From assembly GCA_023251535.1 (NCBI GenBank), contig JAHEYP010000005.1, positions 81,699 through 145,698 of the forward strand: a stretch of 64,000 nucleotides of DNA, given 5' to 3'. Made by a program: the position numbers and the translations under genes. This stretch comes from Bacteroidota bacterium. GTDB lineage: Bacteria > Bacteroidota > Bacteroidia > AKYH767-A > OLB10. Below the pieces are notes generated by a model, which did not search any database, had not been told where the DNA came from, and saw nothing but the letters and a program-made list of their open reading frames with translations. Shown here one piece after another: positions 1-9,602 of this stretch. Position 1 is the first letter of the stretch. Every line of letters starts with the position of its first letter.

Positions 1-10
1 GTAATTTCAT
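1..10 (-). CDS. Possible 5' end of a gene leaving the window on the left
   Basis: On the minus strand an ATG starts at position 10 and reads Met-Lys-Leu before the window ends. A perfect -7 element (TATATTTG) lies at 34-27, 16 nt upstream, which would give a leader of about a dozen bases. Only three codons are visible, so the product cannot be named. The promoter match is the sole support. Confidence 0.3.
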
Positions 11-97
11 GCGATTGTTGTAGGTACAAATATAGCAATTAACAGGGGATTGTTATTAAGCACTATGGCTTCCCCTTAGTAAAGTGACAATATTCGG

Positions 98-105
98 TAG
101 TTTTG
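98..105 (+). promoter_or_regulatory. -7 promoter element of the first gene
   Basis: TAGTTTTG matches the Bacteroidota -7 consensus TAnnTTTG at all fixed positions. It predicts a transcription start near 109, downstream of the in-frame ATG at 84 and upstream of the ATG at 138. It therefore decides the start of the following gene. No clear -33 TTG was found at the usual distance. Confidence 0.5.
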
Positions 106-137
106 GAACGTTACAAACATCAAAGTCGATTAAAAAT

Positions 138-647
138 ATGAAATATTTTATTGCACTCGCATTCTTATTGATTTGCGGAAACTTATCTGCTCAACATACA
201 GTGGTTATGAAAGATGGCAGCAAAATGAATGGTGAGCTCCAATCTATTAAAGAAAACACGGTGACGTTCTTTTATAAAGGAAGCAATATCACTTTTCACG
301 TTGGTGAAATATCAGCAATCTACTTTGATGGAAATGTTCCCGCTACGTCTTCAGCTTCGTCGGGATCAAATTCAGGACAAAAAGGGGTATCCTTCGTAAT
401 GCCAGGTCGAAAATTGACTCGCCAGCCTAAAATCGATAACTTAACAATGGAAAAAGGCATCGTAGTTATTGCAATTACGATCAATAAATACGGAAATGTT
501 ATGAAAGCGGATCCAGGTGCAGAAGGAACAACAACAACTAGCCAATACCTACTTACAAAGGCTAAACAAGCAGCAGAAAGCGCTATGTTCGATGGAGGAA
601 CAACTTTTCCACTCGAACAAAAAGGAACTATTACCGTTACCTTCTGA
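138..647 (+). CDS. Secreted protein with TonB-like C-terminal domain
   Basis: 169 residues from the ATG at 138. An in-frame ATG at 84 would add 18 residues but lies upstream of the predicted promoter, and starting at 138 places a clean signal peptide (MKYFIALAFLLICGNLSAQ) at the N-terminus. Residues 20-65 are a short beta-rich segment; a Ser/Gly-rich linker follows. The last 75 residues (from about GRKLTRQPKI, then GIVVIAITINKYGNV, then a Thr-rich stretch and GTITVTF) resemble the C-terminal domain of TonB energy-transducer-like proteins of Bacteroidota. There is no N-terminal TonB anchor, so a role in energising receptors is unlikely; it is probably a periplasmic or surface protein of unknown function. 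It stands alone and ends at a strong hairpin. Confidence 0.6.
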   Translation: MKYFIALAFLLICGNLSAQHTVVMKDGSKMNGELQSIKENTVTFFYKGSNITFHVGEISAIYFDGNVPATSSASSGSNSGQKGVSFVMPGRKLTRQPKIDNLTMEKGIVVIAITINKYGNVMKADPGAEGTTTTSQYLLTKAKQAAESAMFDGGTTFPLEQKGTITVTF

Positions 648-690
648 TTCCCGATTAAACATATTGATTCGCGTCAATATGTCCGTTTTA

Positions 691-731
691 TAAAGTGATA
701 CAGACTAATTGTCGTATCACTTTATTTTTTT
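691..731 (+). terminator. Rho-independent terminator after the TonB-like gene
   Basis: A perfect 11-bp stem (TAAAGTGATAC paired with GTATCACTTTA, 12-nt loop) at 691-724 is followed by a run of T. Confidence 0.8.
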
Positions 732-809
732 ATGCCATTTTTACCTAACTTCAGAGAAGAATTCACAATGGACCTCTTTTTGATAGTCCCTTGAAAAAAC
801 ATAACAATT

Positions 810-3422
810 ATGAACTTTAATCAATTCACCGTAAAATCGCAGGAAGCTGTACAGCAAGCACAGACAATTGCTCTTTCCAATGGTCAACAGGCGATCGAAA
901 CAGGTCACTTGCTGAAGGCATTATTGGAAGTCGATGAAAATGTAGTTCCTTTTCTCTTGAAGAAAGTAAATGTAAATCTTCCTGCATTAAAGAAACAACT
1001 CGACACTATCGTTAACGGCTATCCGAAAATTAGCGGAGGGAATCCTTATGTAAGCAACGAACTGAATGTTGTATTTCAAAATGCAACTTCACTTTTAAAA
1101 GAATACAAAGACGAATTTGTTTCCGTTGAACATTTACTTCTTGCTTTATTGAATGGCAAAGATTCGATCTCTCGTTTACTGAAAGAAAATGGAGTTAGCG
1201 AAAAAGATCTTAAAAATGCAATTCTCGAATTACGAAAAGGGGAAAGAGTTACAAGTGCTTCAGCCGAAGAGACATATAATTCTTTGAGCAAATACGCTCG
1301 CAATTTAAACGAATTAGCGAGAAACGGAAAACTTGATCCTGTTATTGGTCGCGATGAAGAGATTCGTCGTGTACTTCAAATTTTATCGAGAAGAACAAAA
1401 AACAATCCGATTTTAATTGGAGAACCAGGTGTTGGTAAAACAGCCATCGCTGAAGGACTTGCTCATCGTATCATCAATGGAGATGTTCCCGAAAATTTAA
1501 AATCGAAAGTGATTTACTCTCTCGACATGGGTTCTCTTATCGCTGGTGCGAAATACAAAGGTGAGTTCGAAGAGCGTTTGAAAGCTGTCGTTAAAGAAGT
1601 AATCAGCGCTGAAGGCGAAATCGTTCTCTTCATCGATGAGATTCATACCCTCGTTGGGGCAGGTGGCGGTGAAGGAGCAATGGATGCAGCAAACATCTTG
1701 AAACCTGCACTCGCTCGAGGTGAATTAAGAGCAATCGGTGCAACAACATTAAACGAGTATCAGAAATATATCGAGAAGGATAAAGCACTCGAACGCCGTT
1801 TCCAAAAAGTGATGGTGGAAGAACCAGATGTTCAAGATACTATATCTATTCTTAGAGGATTAAAAGAAAAATACGAGGCTCACCATAAAGTTCGAATTAA
1901 AGACGAAGCTATTATTGCCGCTGCAGAATTGAGCGACCGATATATCAGCGATCGATTTTTACCTGACAAAGCTATCGACTTAGTAGATGAAGCTGCAGCA
2001 AAATTACGTCTTGAAATGGATTCTGTTCCAGAGGAACTCGACGAAATCCAACGCAAGATTATGCAACTCGAAATCGAACGTGCCGCAATCAAACGCGAAG
2101 GAGATAGTAAAAAAGTAAATGAGATAAGTGAGGAGCTAGCGAACTTAAACGAGCAACGTAATGCCATCAAAGGAAGATGGGAAGCTGAGAAGGATGTTAT
2201 TAAAACCATCCAACAAGCGAAAGCAGATATCGAGAATTTAAAACTCGAAGCTGATCAGGCCGAACGTACTGGAGATTATGGTAAAGTTGCAGAGATCAGA
2301 TACGGAAAAATTAAACAGGCAGAAGAGAAGCTCGTTACTTACAATCAGAAATTACACGAAGCGCAGAAAGATAAACCTCTCATTAAAGAGGAAGTAGATG
2401 CAGAAGATATAGCTGAAGTGGTAAGCCGCTGGACAGGTGTTCCCGTGAAAAGAATGCTGCAAAGCGAACGTGAAAAATTACTTCACTTGGAAGAGGAGTT
2501 ACACAAACGTGTAGTAGGACAAGAAGAGGCTATCGCTGCTCTTTCTGATGCTGTGAGAAGAAGTCGCGCGGGATTACAAGACAATAAACGTCCGATAGGT
2601 TCTTTTATATTCTTAGGAACAACAGGCGTTGGTAAAACAGAACTTGCAAAAGCGCTTGCCGATTTCTTATTCAACGATGAGAATGCAATGACACGTATTG
2701 ATATGAGTGAATATCAAGAGCGGCATAGCGTAAGCCGATTGATTGGAGCGCCTCCGGGATATGTTGGATATGATGAAGGCGGACAGTTAACCGAATCAGT
2801 TAGAAGACGACCTTATTCAGTTGTATTGCTCGACGAAATTGAAAAAGCTCATCCCGATGTATTTAACATCTTGCTGCAAGTACTCGACGACGGACGATTG
2901 ACCGACAACAAAGGAAGAATGGCTAACTTCAAGAATACAATCATCATTATGACTTCAAATATCGGAGCGCATATCATTCAAGAAAATTCGGAGAAGTTAA
3001 CCGAATTTAATCGCGAAGAAGTTTTAGCTAAAACAAAACTGGAAGTATACGATTTGCTCAAGAAAACTATTCGACCAGAATTCTTAAATCGTATCGATGA
3101 AATCATCATGTTTAGTCCGCTGAATCGTGAAGAAATCAAAGAAATTGTCCAGCTTCAATTCAATGGCATTGCTAAGATGTTATCGAAAAACGATATCAAA
3201 CTTTCTATCACCGATAACGCAATCGATTGGCTTTCGCAATTAGGATACGATCCGCAATTTGGAGCAAGGCCACTTAAACGAGTAATGCAGAAAAGAATCT
3301 TGAATGAATTAAGCAAGCAGATTCTTGCAGACACCATCAATAAGGAAGATGCAATTCTAATCGACCTCGACGATAAAAACAATTTCGTGTTTAGAAACGT
3401 TAATGAACACGCAACTGCATAA
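810..3422 (+). CDS. clpB: ATP-dependent chaperone ClpB
   Basis: 870 residues, the usual ClpB length. It is a cytosolic Hsp100 disaggregase that threads aggregated proteins through a hexameric pore, working with DnaK. Domains in order: Clp N-domain (residues 1-145), first AAA+ module with Walker A GEPGVGKT near residue 205 and Walker B (VLFIDEIHT), a long middle coiled coil (about 400-530) that separates ClpB from ClpA and ClpC, second AAA+ module with Walker A GTTGVGKT near 603 and Walker B ([12 protein letters not shown]), then the small C-terminal domain. No IGF/IGL ClpP-binding loop was noticed. It is monocistronic, flanked by terminators. Heat-shock control is expected for the family, but no heat-shock operator was recognised in the 160 bp upstream. 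Confidence 0.97.
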   Translation: MNFNQFTVKSQEAVQQAQTIALSNGQQAIETGHLLKALLEVDENVVPFLLKKVNVNLPALKKQLDTIVNGYPKISGGNPYVSNELNVVFQNATSLLKEYKDEFVSVEHLLLALLNGKDSISRLLKENGVSEKDLKNAILELRKGERVTSASAEETYNSLSKYARNLNELARNGKLDPVIGRDEEIRRVLQILSRRTKNNPILIGEPGVGKTAIAEGLAHRIINGDVPENLKSKVIYSLDMGSLIAGAKYKGEFEERLKAVVKEVISAEGEIVLFIDEIHTLVGAGGGEGAMDAANILKPALARGELRAIGATTLNEYQKYIEKDKALERRFQKVMVEEPDVQDTISILRGLKEKYEAHHKVRIKDEAIIAAAELSDRYISDRFLPDKAIDLVDEAAAKLRLEMDSVPEELDEIQRKIMQLEIERAAIKREGDSKKVNEISEELANLNEQRNAIKGRWEAEKDVIKTIQQAKADIENLKLEADQAERTGDYGKVAEIRYGKIKQAEEKLVTYNQKLHEAQKDKPLIKEEVDAEDIAEVVSRWTGVPVKRMLQSEREKLLHLEEELHKRVVGQEEAIAALSDAVRRSRAGLQDNKRPIGSFIFLGTTGVGKTELAKALADFLFNDENAMTRIDMSEYQERHSVSRLIGAPPGYVGYDEGGQLTESVRRRPYSVVLLDEIEKAHPDVFNILLQVLDDGRLTDNKGRMANFKNTIIIMTSNIGAHIIQENSEKLTEFNREEVLAKTKLEVYDLLKKTIRPEFLNRIDEIIMFSPLNREEIKEIVQLQFNGIAKMLSKNDIKLSITDNAIDWLSQLGYDPQFGARPLKRVMQKRILNELSKQILADTINKEDAILIDLDDKNNFVFRNVNEHATA

Positions 3423-3452
3423 TTTCAACAAACATAAAAGTGCTTAAATTAA

Positions 3453-3482
3453 AAAGCCACCTTCATCAGGTGGCTTTTTTTA
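3453..3482. terminator. Bidirectional terminator between clpB and the arginase-family gene
   Basis: Stem AGCCACCT / AGGTGGCT with loop TCATC at 3455-3475, with A-runs on the left and T-runs on the right. It serves the two convergent genes. Confidence 0.85.
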
Positions 3483-4574
3483 TTTTATTAATCCGTTAGA
3501 TTTTGCAAGTACTCCGCATAAATGAAACAACATCCTCGCTCCTACATTTCCATCCCAATCATCTTTCCCTGGACCAACTTCGTTTAAGTCGAACGAAATA
3601 ATTCTTTTCTTACTTTTTGCTAATTCGCTCAGCAAATAAGTAATCTCGTGAAACTCGAATCCTCCCGGAACTGGAGTTCCTGTATGCGGACATAATTTCG
3701 GATCTAATCCGTCGATATCAAAACTAACATGCACATATTCAGGCAAAGCATCGATTACTTTTTTGCAAACGGCTTTCCAACTTGCACCTTCATACTGACT
3801 CTTTCTAACATCAGCATAAGTAAATACGTTAACTCTCTTTTTATTGGCAACAGCAAAGGCTTGTTCTTCCGCACAATAATCGCGAATACCTAACTGCACT
3901 AACTTCGACACTTGCTTTAATTGCAAAGCATTATACATAATAGAAGCATGCGAATAAGTAAATCCTTCGTATGCTTTACGTAAATCCATATGCGCATCGA
4001 TTTGCAAAATCCCGAAGTTCTTGTACTTTTTTGAAAGAGCATTGAAAAAACCTAGCGGAGTACTGTGATCACCTCCAACCATTCCTACTAACTTACCTTT
4101 TGCCATCCATTTAGCAACTTCCGCTTCAACTTCAGAAATCATTGATGCGCTGGCAGCATTAACTTCTTCTTGTAGCGACTTCAACTTTGGATCTTTCGCA
4201 GGCGATTTTCCGTCAGCAAATGCATCAATAATTTTAGCTGCTGATTTTTTAGCAGACTTGCTTTTCTTATGTAAATCTTTAGAAATATCGGTCATAGCTA
4301 TGCCCTGCTTCCAAAGCTCAGGGAATTCACTGTGATATAAATCTACTTGAGCAGAGGCTTCTAAAATCGCTTCAGGTCCGTCAGACGTACCTCCGCCATA
4401 GCTTACAGTTGCTTCCCAAGGAACAGGAACCAATACAATAGATGACTCATCAGTATTAAAAGGCAAACCGAAAATATTTGCATCTTTTAATCCAGGACTA
4501 TTCGGATCAAAATTCTTAACTTTTAAATCTCTTGAAGAAATCGAGTTTGTTTTTTTGCTTTTCGCGGTAGCCAT
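3480..4574 (-). CDS. Arginase/agmatinase/formiminoglutamase family hydrolase
   Basis: 364 residues from the ATG at 4574; ten more codons upstream are possible, but MATAKSKK starts at the better position behind a near -7 element (TATCTTCG on the minus strand). All binuclear manganese-site motifs of the ureohydrolase fold are present: GGDHS, DAHMD and SFDIDGLDP. The enzyme should hydrolyse a guanidino or formimino group (arginine, agmatine or formiminoglutamate). The substrate cannot be read from sequence, and no arginine or histidine pathway gene is adjacent. A Lys/Ala-rich insert of about 50 residues between the first strand and the GGDHS region is longer than in classical arginases. Cytosolic; no signal peptide. 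Confidence 0.85.
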   Translation of the reverse strand: MATAKSKKTNSISSRDLKVKNFDPNSPGLKDANIFGLPFNTDESSIVLVPVPWEATVSYGGGTSDGPEAILEASAQVDLYHSEFPELWKQGIAMTDISKDLHKKSKSAKKSAAKIIDAFADGKSPAKDPKLKSLQEEVNAASASMISEVEAEVAKWMAKGKLVGMVGGDHSTPLGFFNALSKKYKNFGILQIDAHMDLRKAYEGFTYSHASIMYNALQLKQVSKLVQLGIRDYCAEEQAFAVANKKRVNVFTYADVRKSQYEGASWKAVCKKVIDALPEYVHVSFDIDGLDPKLCPHTGTPVPGGFEFHEITYLLSELAKSKKRIISFDLNEVGPGKDDWDGNVGARMLFHLCGVLAKSNGLIK

Positions 4575-4629
4575 AACAATTAATTTATGCTGCGAAGATA
4601 GCAAGATATTAAATCAGGAAAAAATGATA

Positions 4630-5679
4630 CTATTTACTCTTCTTAACCGAAAACGAGAAGGTAGTTCCTTTGCCTACTTCACTTGTAACACTAATATACT
4701 GATGATGAGCTTCGATAATATGCTTCACGATAGCCAATCCTAGTCCTGTGCCTCCTTGCTCGCGAGAGCGACTTTTGTCGACACGATAAAAACGTTCAAA
4801 CAATCGAGGAAGGTGATGCTTCTCTATTCCTATTCCATTATCTTCAACATCAACAATTATTTTGTCATCTCCATCGGCATAACGAATGACTGTTTGTCCA
4901 CCCTCTTTTCCATATTTAATGGAATTCACCATTAGGTTCACCAAAACCTGACGAATCAAATCACGGTCACCAAAAACATATTGTGGTTTATCTAAATCAG
5001 CCTTAAGAACAAGATCAACTTTCTTTTCTTTAGCTTGCAATTCCAAAGACTCAATAACATCCTTTGTTAAATCAAGAATATCGAAAGTACGCATCTCAAC
5101 GATTAACTCACCAGCTTCTAATTTTGATATAGATTCTAAGTCGTCAACCATTGCAATTAATCGGTCGATACTTTTACTTGCCTTATTCAGATAAAGAATG
5201 TTCACATCAGCATCATCAATACCTCCATCAATTAAAGTATGCACATAACCTTGCGCAGAAAAAATTGGAGTTTTTAGTTCATGAGAAACATTACTCAAAA
5301 ACTCACGACGATAAACTTCAACTTGCTTTAACTGATCAATTTCTTCTCGCGACTCGTTACTCCAGTCAACTAGAATTCGATTAATTTCAGATGTAATATC
5401 TCTTTCTTTTTCTTCAAAAGCTCGAATGGGCTCATTCGGATTCTTTAAACGAATGATATGCTTGTAAATTTGATAGAGATTTGAAAATATGTATTTACCA
5501 TACAATACTCTAAATGTCAAACCACAAACAGTAAAAACAATTAAAAACGAAACTAAATAAAAATATCCTGGAGGATCAACTTTGGCGATTGACAACATAA
5601 CAAACTCCAATAATGTCAGCACTGCTGCCATCACTATTGAAGTAATTAATGCTATTTGAGTAGGATTGACTCGTTTCAT
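4630..5679 (-). CDS. phoR: Sensor histidine kinase, PhoR-like
   Basis: 349 residues. Two transmembrane segments (about 8-31 and 39-58) with almost no periplasmic loop, a short linker, then HisKA with the phospho-acceptor His133 in FLSNVSHELKTPI, and HATPase_c with N box (NLMVNSIKYGKEGG), G1 (DNGIGI) and G2 (GGTGLGLAIV). The missing periplasmic sensor fits PhoR, which senses phosphate through PstB/PhoU rather than directly. It lies 44 nt downstream of a PhoB-type regulator on the same strand, and the rest of the phosphate system is 7 kb away. The phosphate assignment is inferred from this context plus the Pho-box-like sites upstream of its operon; the kinase domain alone would not show it. Confidence 0.8.
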   Translation of the reverse strand: MKRVNPTQIALITSIVMAAVLTLLEFVMLSIAKVDPPGYFYLVSFLIVFTVCGLTFRVLYGKYIFSNLYQIYKHIIRLKNPNEPIRAFEEKERDITSEINRILVDWSNESREEIDQLKQVEVYRREFLSNVSHELKTPIFSAQGYVHTLIDGGIDDADVNILYLNKASKSIDRLIAMVDDLESISKLEAGELIVEMRTFDILDLTKDVIESLELQAKEKKVDLVLKADLDKPQYVFGDRDLIRQVLVNLMVNSIKYGKEGGQTVIRYADGDDKIIVDVEDNGIGIEKHHLPRLFERFYRVDKSRSREQGGTGLGLAIVKHIIEAHHQYISVTSEVGKGTTFSFSVKKSK

Positions 5680-5723
5680 TTCTAGAATACGAAAATAAGG
5701 AAATAAATGAAACGTAATCTTAA

Positions 5724-6410
5724 TTACATATCGAACTTGTACCCAATTCCCTTAATAGTTTTAATGGAATCGTCGCCTAGCTTTTCACGAATTTTGCGAA
5801 TATGAACATCGATGGTACGATCACCTACGATAATATCGGTTCCCCATACTCTCGACAATATATCTTCACGCGTAAAAACTTTTCCCGGTTTAGAAGTTAG
5901 TAATGAAAGTAATTCAAATTCTTTTCTAGGTAATGAAATTGCCTCTTCGCCTCTATACACTAAATAGCTTTCACGATCAATCTTTAGATTTCCGATTTGC
6001 ACCGTTGAAGATGCTACCGGCGCACTTCCATTCGACCTACGTAAAAGAGCCTTTATTCTGCTAATCATGATTCTTGGCTTGATAGGTTTGCTGATATAAT
6101 CATCTGCCCCTACATCAAATCCTGCTAGTTGCGAATACTCTTCGTTACGTGCTGTTAAAAAAGTAATAATTGTATGCTCTAATTCAGGTAAATCACGCAT
6201 TGTTCTGCATGCTTCAATACCATCCATTACTGGCATCATAATATCAAGAATTACTAACTGCGGCTTCTCTCGTTTGGCAATATCAACAGCTTCTCTACCA
6301 TTCTTAGCTAACAAAACATTGTAGCCTTCTTTCTTCAAATTGTAGTCCATGAACTCCAGAATATCCGGTTCATCATCTACTAACAAAATTTTTATTGTTG
6401 AATTGTCCAT
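5724..6410 (-). CDS. phoB: Response regulator, PhoB/OmpR family
   Basis: 228 residues. An N-terminal receiver domain carries the acidic pocket (VDDEPDILEF) and the phospho-acceptor Asp56 in LVILDIMMP. The C-terminal half is a winged-helix DNA-binding domain (from about residue 130; LPRKEFELLSLL and GDRTIDVHIRKIREKLG). It forms an operon with the downstream kinase. OmpR/PhoB-family proteins bind direct repeats with 11-bp spacing, and TTAACA-type hexamers at that spacing occur in front of this gene, the TonB receptor, the lipoprotein and the porin. It is therefore the likely master regulator of the island and probably autoregulated. Confidence 0.85.
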   Translation of the reverse strand: MDNSTIKILLVDDEPDILEFMDYNLKKEGYNVLLAKNGREAVDIAKREKPQLVILDIMMPVMDGIEACRTMRDLPELEHTIITFLTARNEEYSQLAGFDVGADDYISKPIKPRIMISRIKALLRRSNGSAPVASSTVQIGNLKIDRESYLVYRGEEAISLPRKEFELLSLLTSKPGKVFTREDILSRVWGTDIIVGDRTIDVHIRKIREKLGDDSIKTIKGIGYKFDM

Positions 6411-6429
6411 TTAGTTTTAATTCACAGTC

Positions 6430-6474
6430 CAAAGATCGATACCGTGTATTACCAAATTGTTAATTGTGGATTAA
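6430..6474 (-). promoter_or_regulatory. Candidate Pho-box promoter of phoB-phoR (autoregulatory)
   Basis: Minus strand: GATCTTTG (7 of 8 positions of TAnnTTTG counting the two n as matches) at 6437-6430, TTAACA beginning 26 nt before it (6463-6458) and TTAATC beginning 37 nt before it (6474-6469). The register equals that of the receptor, lipoprotein and porin promoters. Predicted leader about 16 nt. A second, perfect -7 element (TATCTTTG, 6535-6528) with no in-phase hexamers could be a basal promoter. Confidence 0.5.
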
Positions 6475-6577
6475 GCGATTCATATTTTTTCTGAAATCAC
6501 AATAAGAACTTCCGATTTTAAGTGGTACAAAGATACATCGAATAGGATCATATTGGGTTATCATTAGATTAACCTAC

Positions 6578-6633
6578 TTAACATTTTCATAAAGTTACTT
6601 TAATACTGAATTAGGATTACAATATGTCCTTTG
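6578..6633 (+). promoter_or_regulatory. Candidate Pho-box promoter of the TonB-dependent receptor
   Basis: Hexamers at 11-bp steps: TTAACA (6578), ATAAAG (6589), TTAATA (6600) and TTAGGA (6611), followed by GTCCTTTG (6626-6633), a partial match to TAnnTTTG. The first base of the array is 48 nt before the -7 octamer, exactly as at the lipoprotein and porin promoters. The leader would be about 15 nt. Confidence 0.55.
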
Positions 6634-6652
6634 CATTGGAAATCAGAAACTA

Positions 6653-9463
6653 ATGAAAAAGCACATTATCTTTACCTTAATTATTTGTTTAACAAGTATT
6701 TACAATTTGTTAGCACAATCGGGAAGTATCGAAGGAATACTGACTGACAGCCAAACTGCAGAAACATTAATTGGCGCCAATGTTATTATCAAAGGTACTA
6801 CGTCAGGTTCAGTAACCGATATTGACGGGAAGTACTTAATCTCCAATTTAAAACCTGGCTCTTACTCTTTAATCGTTTCTTATGTTGGTTATACGAACCA
6901 AACATTTGATGCAATTTCAGTATCTGAAGGCAAAAAAACAACTTTAGACATTAAACTGCAATCAAACGTTAAGCAATTAAAGGAAGCTAATGTTAGTACT
7001 ACACGCATTACTCATACCGAGAATGCTGTATTAGCAGAAATGCGAAAGGCTGAACAGGTTGTTGTTGGAGTATCAAGTCAACAAATTGGCAAAACACAAG
7101 ATAAAAACGCGACTGAAGTAATCCGACGTTTACCTGGTGTTACAGTGATCGAAGATCGCTTTATCATGATTCGTGGACTAAGCGAGCGTTATAATGCTGT
7201 TCTTTTGAATGATGCATTAGCTCCTAGTGTTGAATCTGATAAAAAAGCTTTCTCATTCGACTTAATCCCTAGTAATATGATAGATCGTATCTTGATTTAC
7301 AAATCAGGAGCACCTGAACTTCCCGGTGAATTTGCTGGAGGTGCGATTAAAATTTACACTAAGAATTTCCCAGATAAAGATTTTATTACTGCAGGATATA
7401 CCATCGGAGTACGATCGGGAACTACCTTCAACGATTTCTATCAATCGGCCGGAAAATCGAACGACTGGATGGGAATCGACAACGGCAGCAGAGACTTGCC
7501 TGATTGGTTTCCTTCAAGTATTTCAGGATTAAATACTGATCAACAAGTGGCTTTGGCTAAAGATCTACCAAACACATGGATTGCGAAACAAAAATCGGCT
7601 CCAATCGATCAGAAATTCAATTTCGGATTTGCTAAATCATTTTCGATTGGCAAAATTAAAGCTGCGAATATTACGAATATCAATTACTCGACTTCTTACG
7701 AAAATCGCGAGGCTCAAAACTACAACTACAATCAGTATAATATTGAGCAACAAAAAAGCGATACTATCTACTCTTATAACGATAACACTTACTCAAAGAA
7801 AATCAATTGGAGCATAATGCATAATTGGGCTTTTCAGTTGTCGTCAAAAACAAAAATCGAGTTTAGAAATTTATTTAATCAAACAGGGAATAATAGCACT
7901 GCTATTCGTACTGGCGAAAACTTTGAAGAAGGCAACTTGGTTCGAAATTATGCTTTCCGTTATAACGAGAGAAGTATTTACTCTGGACAACTTTCTGGAT
8001 CGCATCACTTAAATCAAGAAAGAACTAAAATCAACTGGAATTTAGGTTATTCACTTACAAGAAGCAAAGAACCTGATTACAGAAGATTACGTACGTTCAA
8101 CTCAATCTACGATACAGATACTTCATATGTAGTTCAAATCAACACCACAGCTTCACAACAAGATGCAGGAAGATTTTACTCTAAATTGAATGAAGATATT
8201 GGAATGGCATCAGCAGATTTAGAACAAGATATTTACTCAATTAACGAAGTAAGAAAGATAAAATTAAAAGCAGGATTTTATGCTGAATCAAAAACAAGAT
8301 CTTTCAGTGCAAGATGGATGTCGTATAAAAGAGCAAGCTTCGATAATTTCGATTATTCATTACTATACCTACCTGTTGACCAAGTATTCTCTTCTGAAAA
8401 TATCAACGATAGCACAGGATTTAAAATCGACGAAGGAACAAATGCTACTGACAAATACACTGCTGATAATTTCTTAACAGCAGGATACGTAAGTATCAGC
8501 TGGCCAATATCGGATAAGTTAAACGCAAGCGGTGGTGTTCGTGTAGAAAACAACCAACAACATTTAAGTTCTAAAAACAATAACGGAAATAAAATCGAAG
8601 TAGATAATCCTACAACGAAAGTATTACCATCACTTAATGTTTCATATAACTTAACATCGAAATCACTCGTACGTTTGGCATATGCAAGAACGTTAAATCG
8701 TCCTGAATTCAGAGAGCTAGCTCCTTACGCTTATTACGATTTCATCTTCAATAATGTATTGAAAGGGAATACTGAATTAAAGACTCCAGATATCGATAAT
8801 TTAGATGCACGTTGGGAGTTTTATCCTGGAATCGGAGAATTAATTTCAGCTGGTGTATTTTACAAATTTTTCACTAATCCAATAGAGCAATACTTCGAAC
8901 CTGGTGCAGGATCAGGTGGAACAAGAAATTTCATTTACAATAATGCGCAGAAAGCTACCAGCTACGGAGTAGAACTTGATATCAAGAAATCTCTTGAGCC
9001 AATCTTTAAAACAGGATTCCTAAGCAAGCTTGCTATTGGAGCGAACACCTCTTTAATAAAAAGCAATGTTGATTTAGGTGATCAAGCAGTTGGACAAAAA
9101 AGCAATCGTCCGATGATGGGACAATCGCCTTACACAATCAATGCAGGCCTGTACTACGCTAACGAAGAAAACGGATTGCAATGCAATTTACTATACAATA
9201 TTGTAGGGAAAAGAGTTTATGCAGTTGGAACAGTAGGAACACCTGATGTTTATGAACTTTCAAGAAATTCAATCGACTTCTCTATCTCTAAAAAATTAGG
9301 AAAATTTGTAGAAGTAAAAGCCGGAGCACAAGACATTTTAAACGAAGCATTCCGTTTAAAACAAGACTCAAATGAAGATGGAACTATCAATGGTGCTGAT
9401 GAAACAATAATGAGTTACAAACGAGGAAGTTTGTTCTCACTTGGTTTCTCTGTCAAATATTAA
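6653..9463 (+). CDS. TonB-dependent outer-membrane receptor in the phosphate island
   Basis: 936 residues. Signal peptide (1-21), a carboxypeptidase-regulatory-like beta-sandwich (about 25-105) typical of Bacteroidota receptors, a plug domain (about 130-245; RRLPGVTVIEDRFIMIRG and GEFAGGAIKIYT), and a 22-strand-type barrel ending in an aromatic C-terminus (GFSVKY). It imports a ligand across the outer membrane using TonB energy. It is not a clear SusC and no SusD follows; instead the next gene is a beta-helix lipoprotein. Position beside phoBR, before the porin and pst genes, and a Pho-box-like promoter suggest that it takes up a phosphorus-containing molecule. The ligand itself cannot be read from the sequence. 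Confidence 0.85.
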   Translation: MKKHIIFTLIICLTSIYNLLAQSGSIEGILTDSQTAETLIGANVIIKGTTSGSVTDIDGKYLISNLKPGSYSLIVSYVGYTNQTFDAISVSEGKKTTLDIKLQSNVKQLKEANVSTTRITHTENAVLAEMRKAEQVVVGVSSQQIGKTQDKNATEVIRRLPGVTVIEDRFIMIRGLSERYNAVLLNDALAPSVESDKKAFSFDLIPSNMIDRILIYKSGAPELPGEFAGGAIKIYTKNFPDKDFITAGYTIGVRSGTTFNDFYQSAGKSNDWMGIDNGSRDLPDWFPSSISGLNTDQQVALAKDLPNTWIAKQKSAPIDQKFNFGFAKSFSIGKIKAANITNINYSTSYENREAQNYNYNQYNIEQQKSDTIYSYNDNTYSKKINWSIMHNWAFQLSSKTKIEFRNLFNQTGNNSTAIRTGENFEEGNLVRNYAFRYNERSIYSGQLSGSHHLNQERTKINWNLGYSLTRSKEPDYRRLRTFNSIYDTDTSYVVQINTTASQQDAGRFYSKLNEDIGMASADLEQDIYSINEVRKIKLKAGFYAESKTRSFSARWMSYKRASFDNFDYSLLYLPVDQVFSSENINDSTGFKIDEGTNATDKYTADNFLTAGYVSISWPISDKLNASGGVRVENNQQHLSSKNNNGNKIEVDNPTTKVLPSLNVSYNLTSKSLVRLAYARTLNRPEFRELAPYAYYDFIFNNVLKGNTELKTPDIDNLDARWEFYPGIGELISAGVFYKFFTNPIEQYFEPGAGSGGTRNFIYNNAQKATSYGVELDIKKSLEPIFKTGFLSKLAIGANTSLIKSNVDLGDQAVGQKSNRPMMGQSPYTINAGLYYANEENGLQCNLLYNIVGKRVYAVGTVGTPDVYELSRNSIDFSISKKLGKFVEVKAGAQDILNEAFRLKQDSNEDGTINGADETIMSYKRGSLFSLGFSVKY

Positions 9464-9484
9464 TGAGACAATAAATTAATGTAA

Positions 9485-9512
9485 AGGCGAATGAAATTCA
9501 TTCGCCTTTTTT
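9485..9512 (+). terminator. Terminator after the TonB-dependent receptor
   Basis: Stem AGGCGAATGA / TCATTCGCCT at 9485-9507, followed by T-rich sequence. It shows that receptor and lipoprotein have separate transcripts, consistent with the second Pho-type promoter just downstream. Confidence 0.8.
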
Positions 9513-9517
9513 CATTC

Positions 9518-9573
9518 TTAACAATTCGTTTAAGAATCATTAACAATCCTATGATATTGTAATATTAATCTTG
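9518..9573 (+). promoter_or_regulatory. Candidate Pho-box promoter of the beta-helix lipoprotein
   Basis: TTAACA at 9518 and again at 9540 (22 bp apart), with weaker units TTTAAG (9529) and ATGATA (9551), then TAATCTTG at 9566-9573 as the -7 element. The array starts 48 nt before the -7 octamer, as in the two other Pho-type promoters on this strand. Confidence 0.6.
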
Positions 9574-9602
9574 CACTATCAGAAACAACAAAAAACTAAT
9601 TC

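Noticed and set aside
84..137. N-terminal extension of the first gene from the ATG at 84
   Set aside because: It lies upstream of a perfect -7 element (98-105) and would bury the signal peptide.
4630..6410. Assigning the two-component pair to T9SS control (PorY-like)
   Set aside because: The kinase pairs with a PhoB-type regulator, lies at the phosphate island and its promoter has Pho-like hexamers; PorX is encoded separately.
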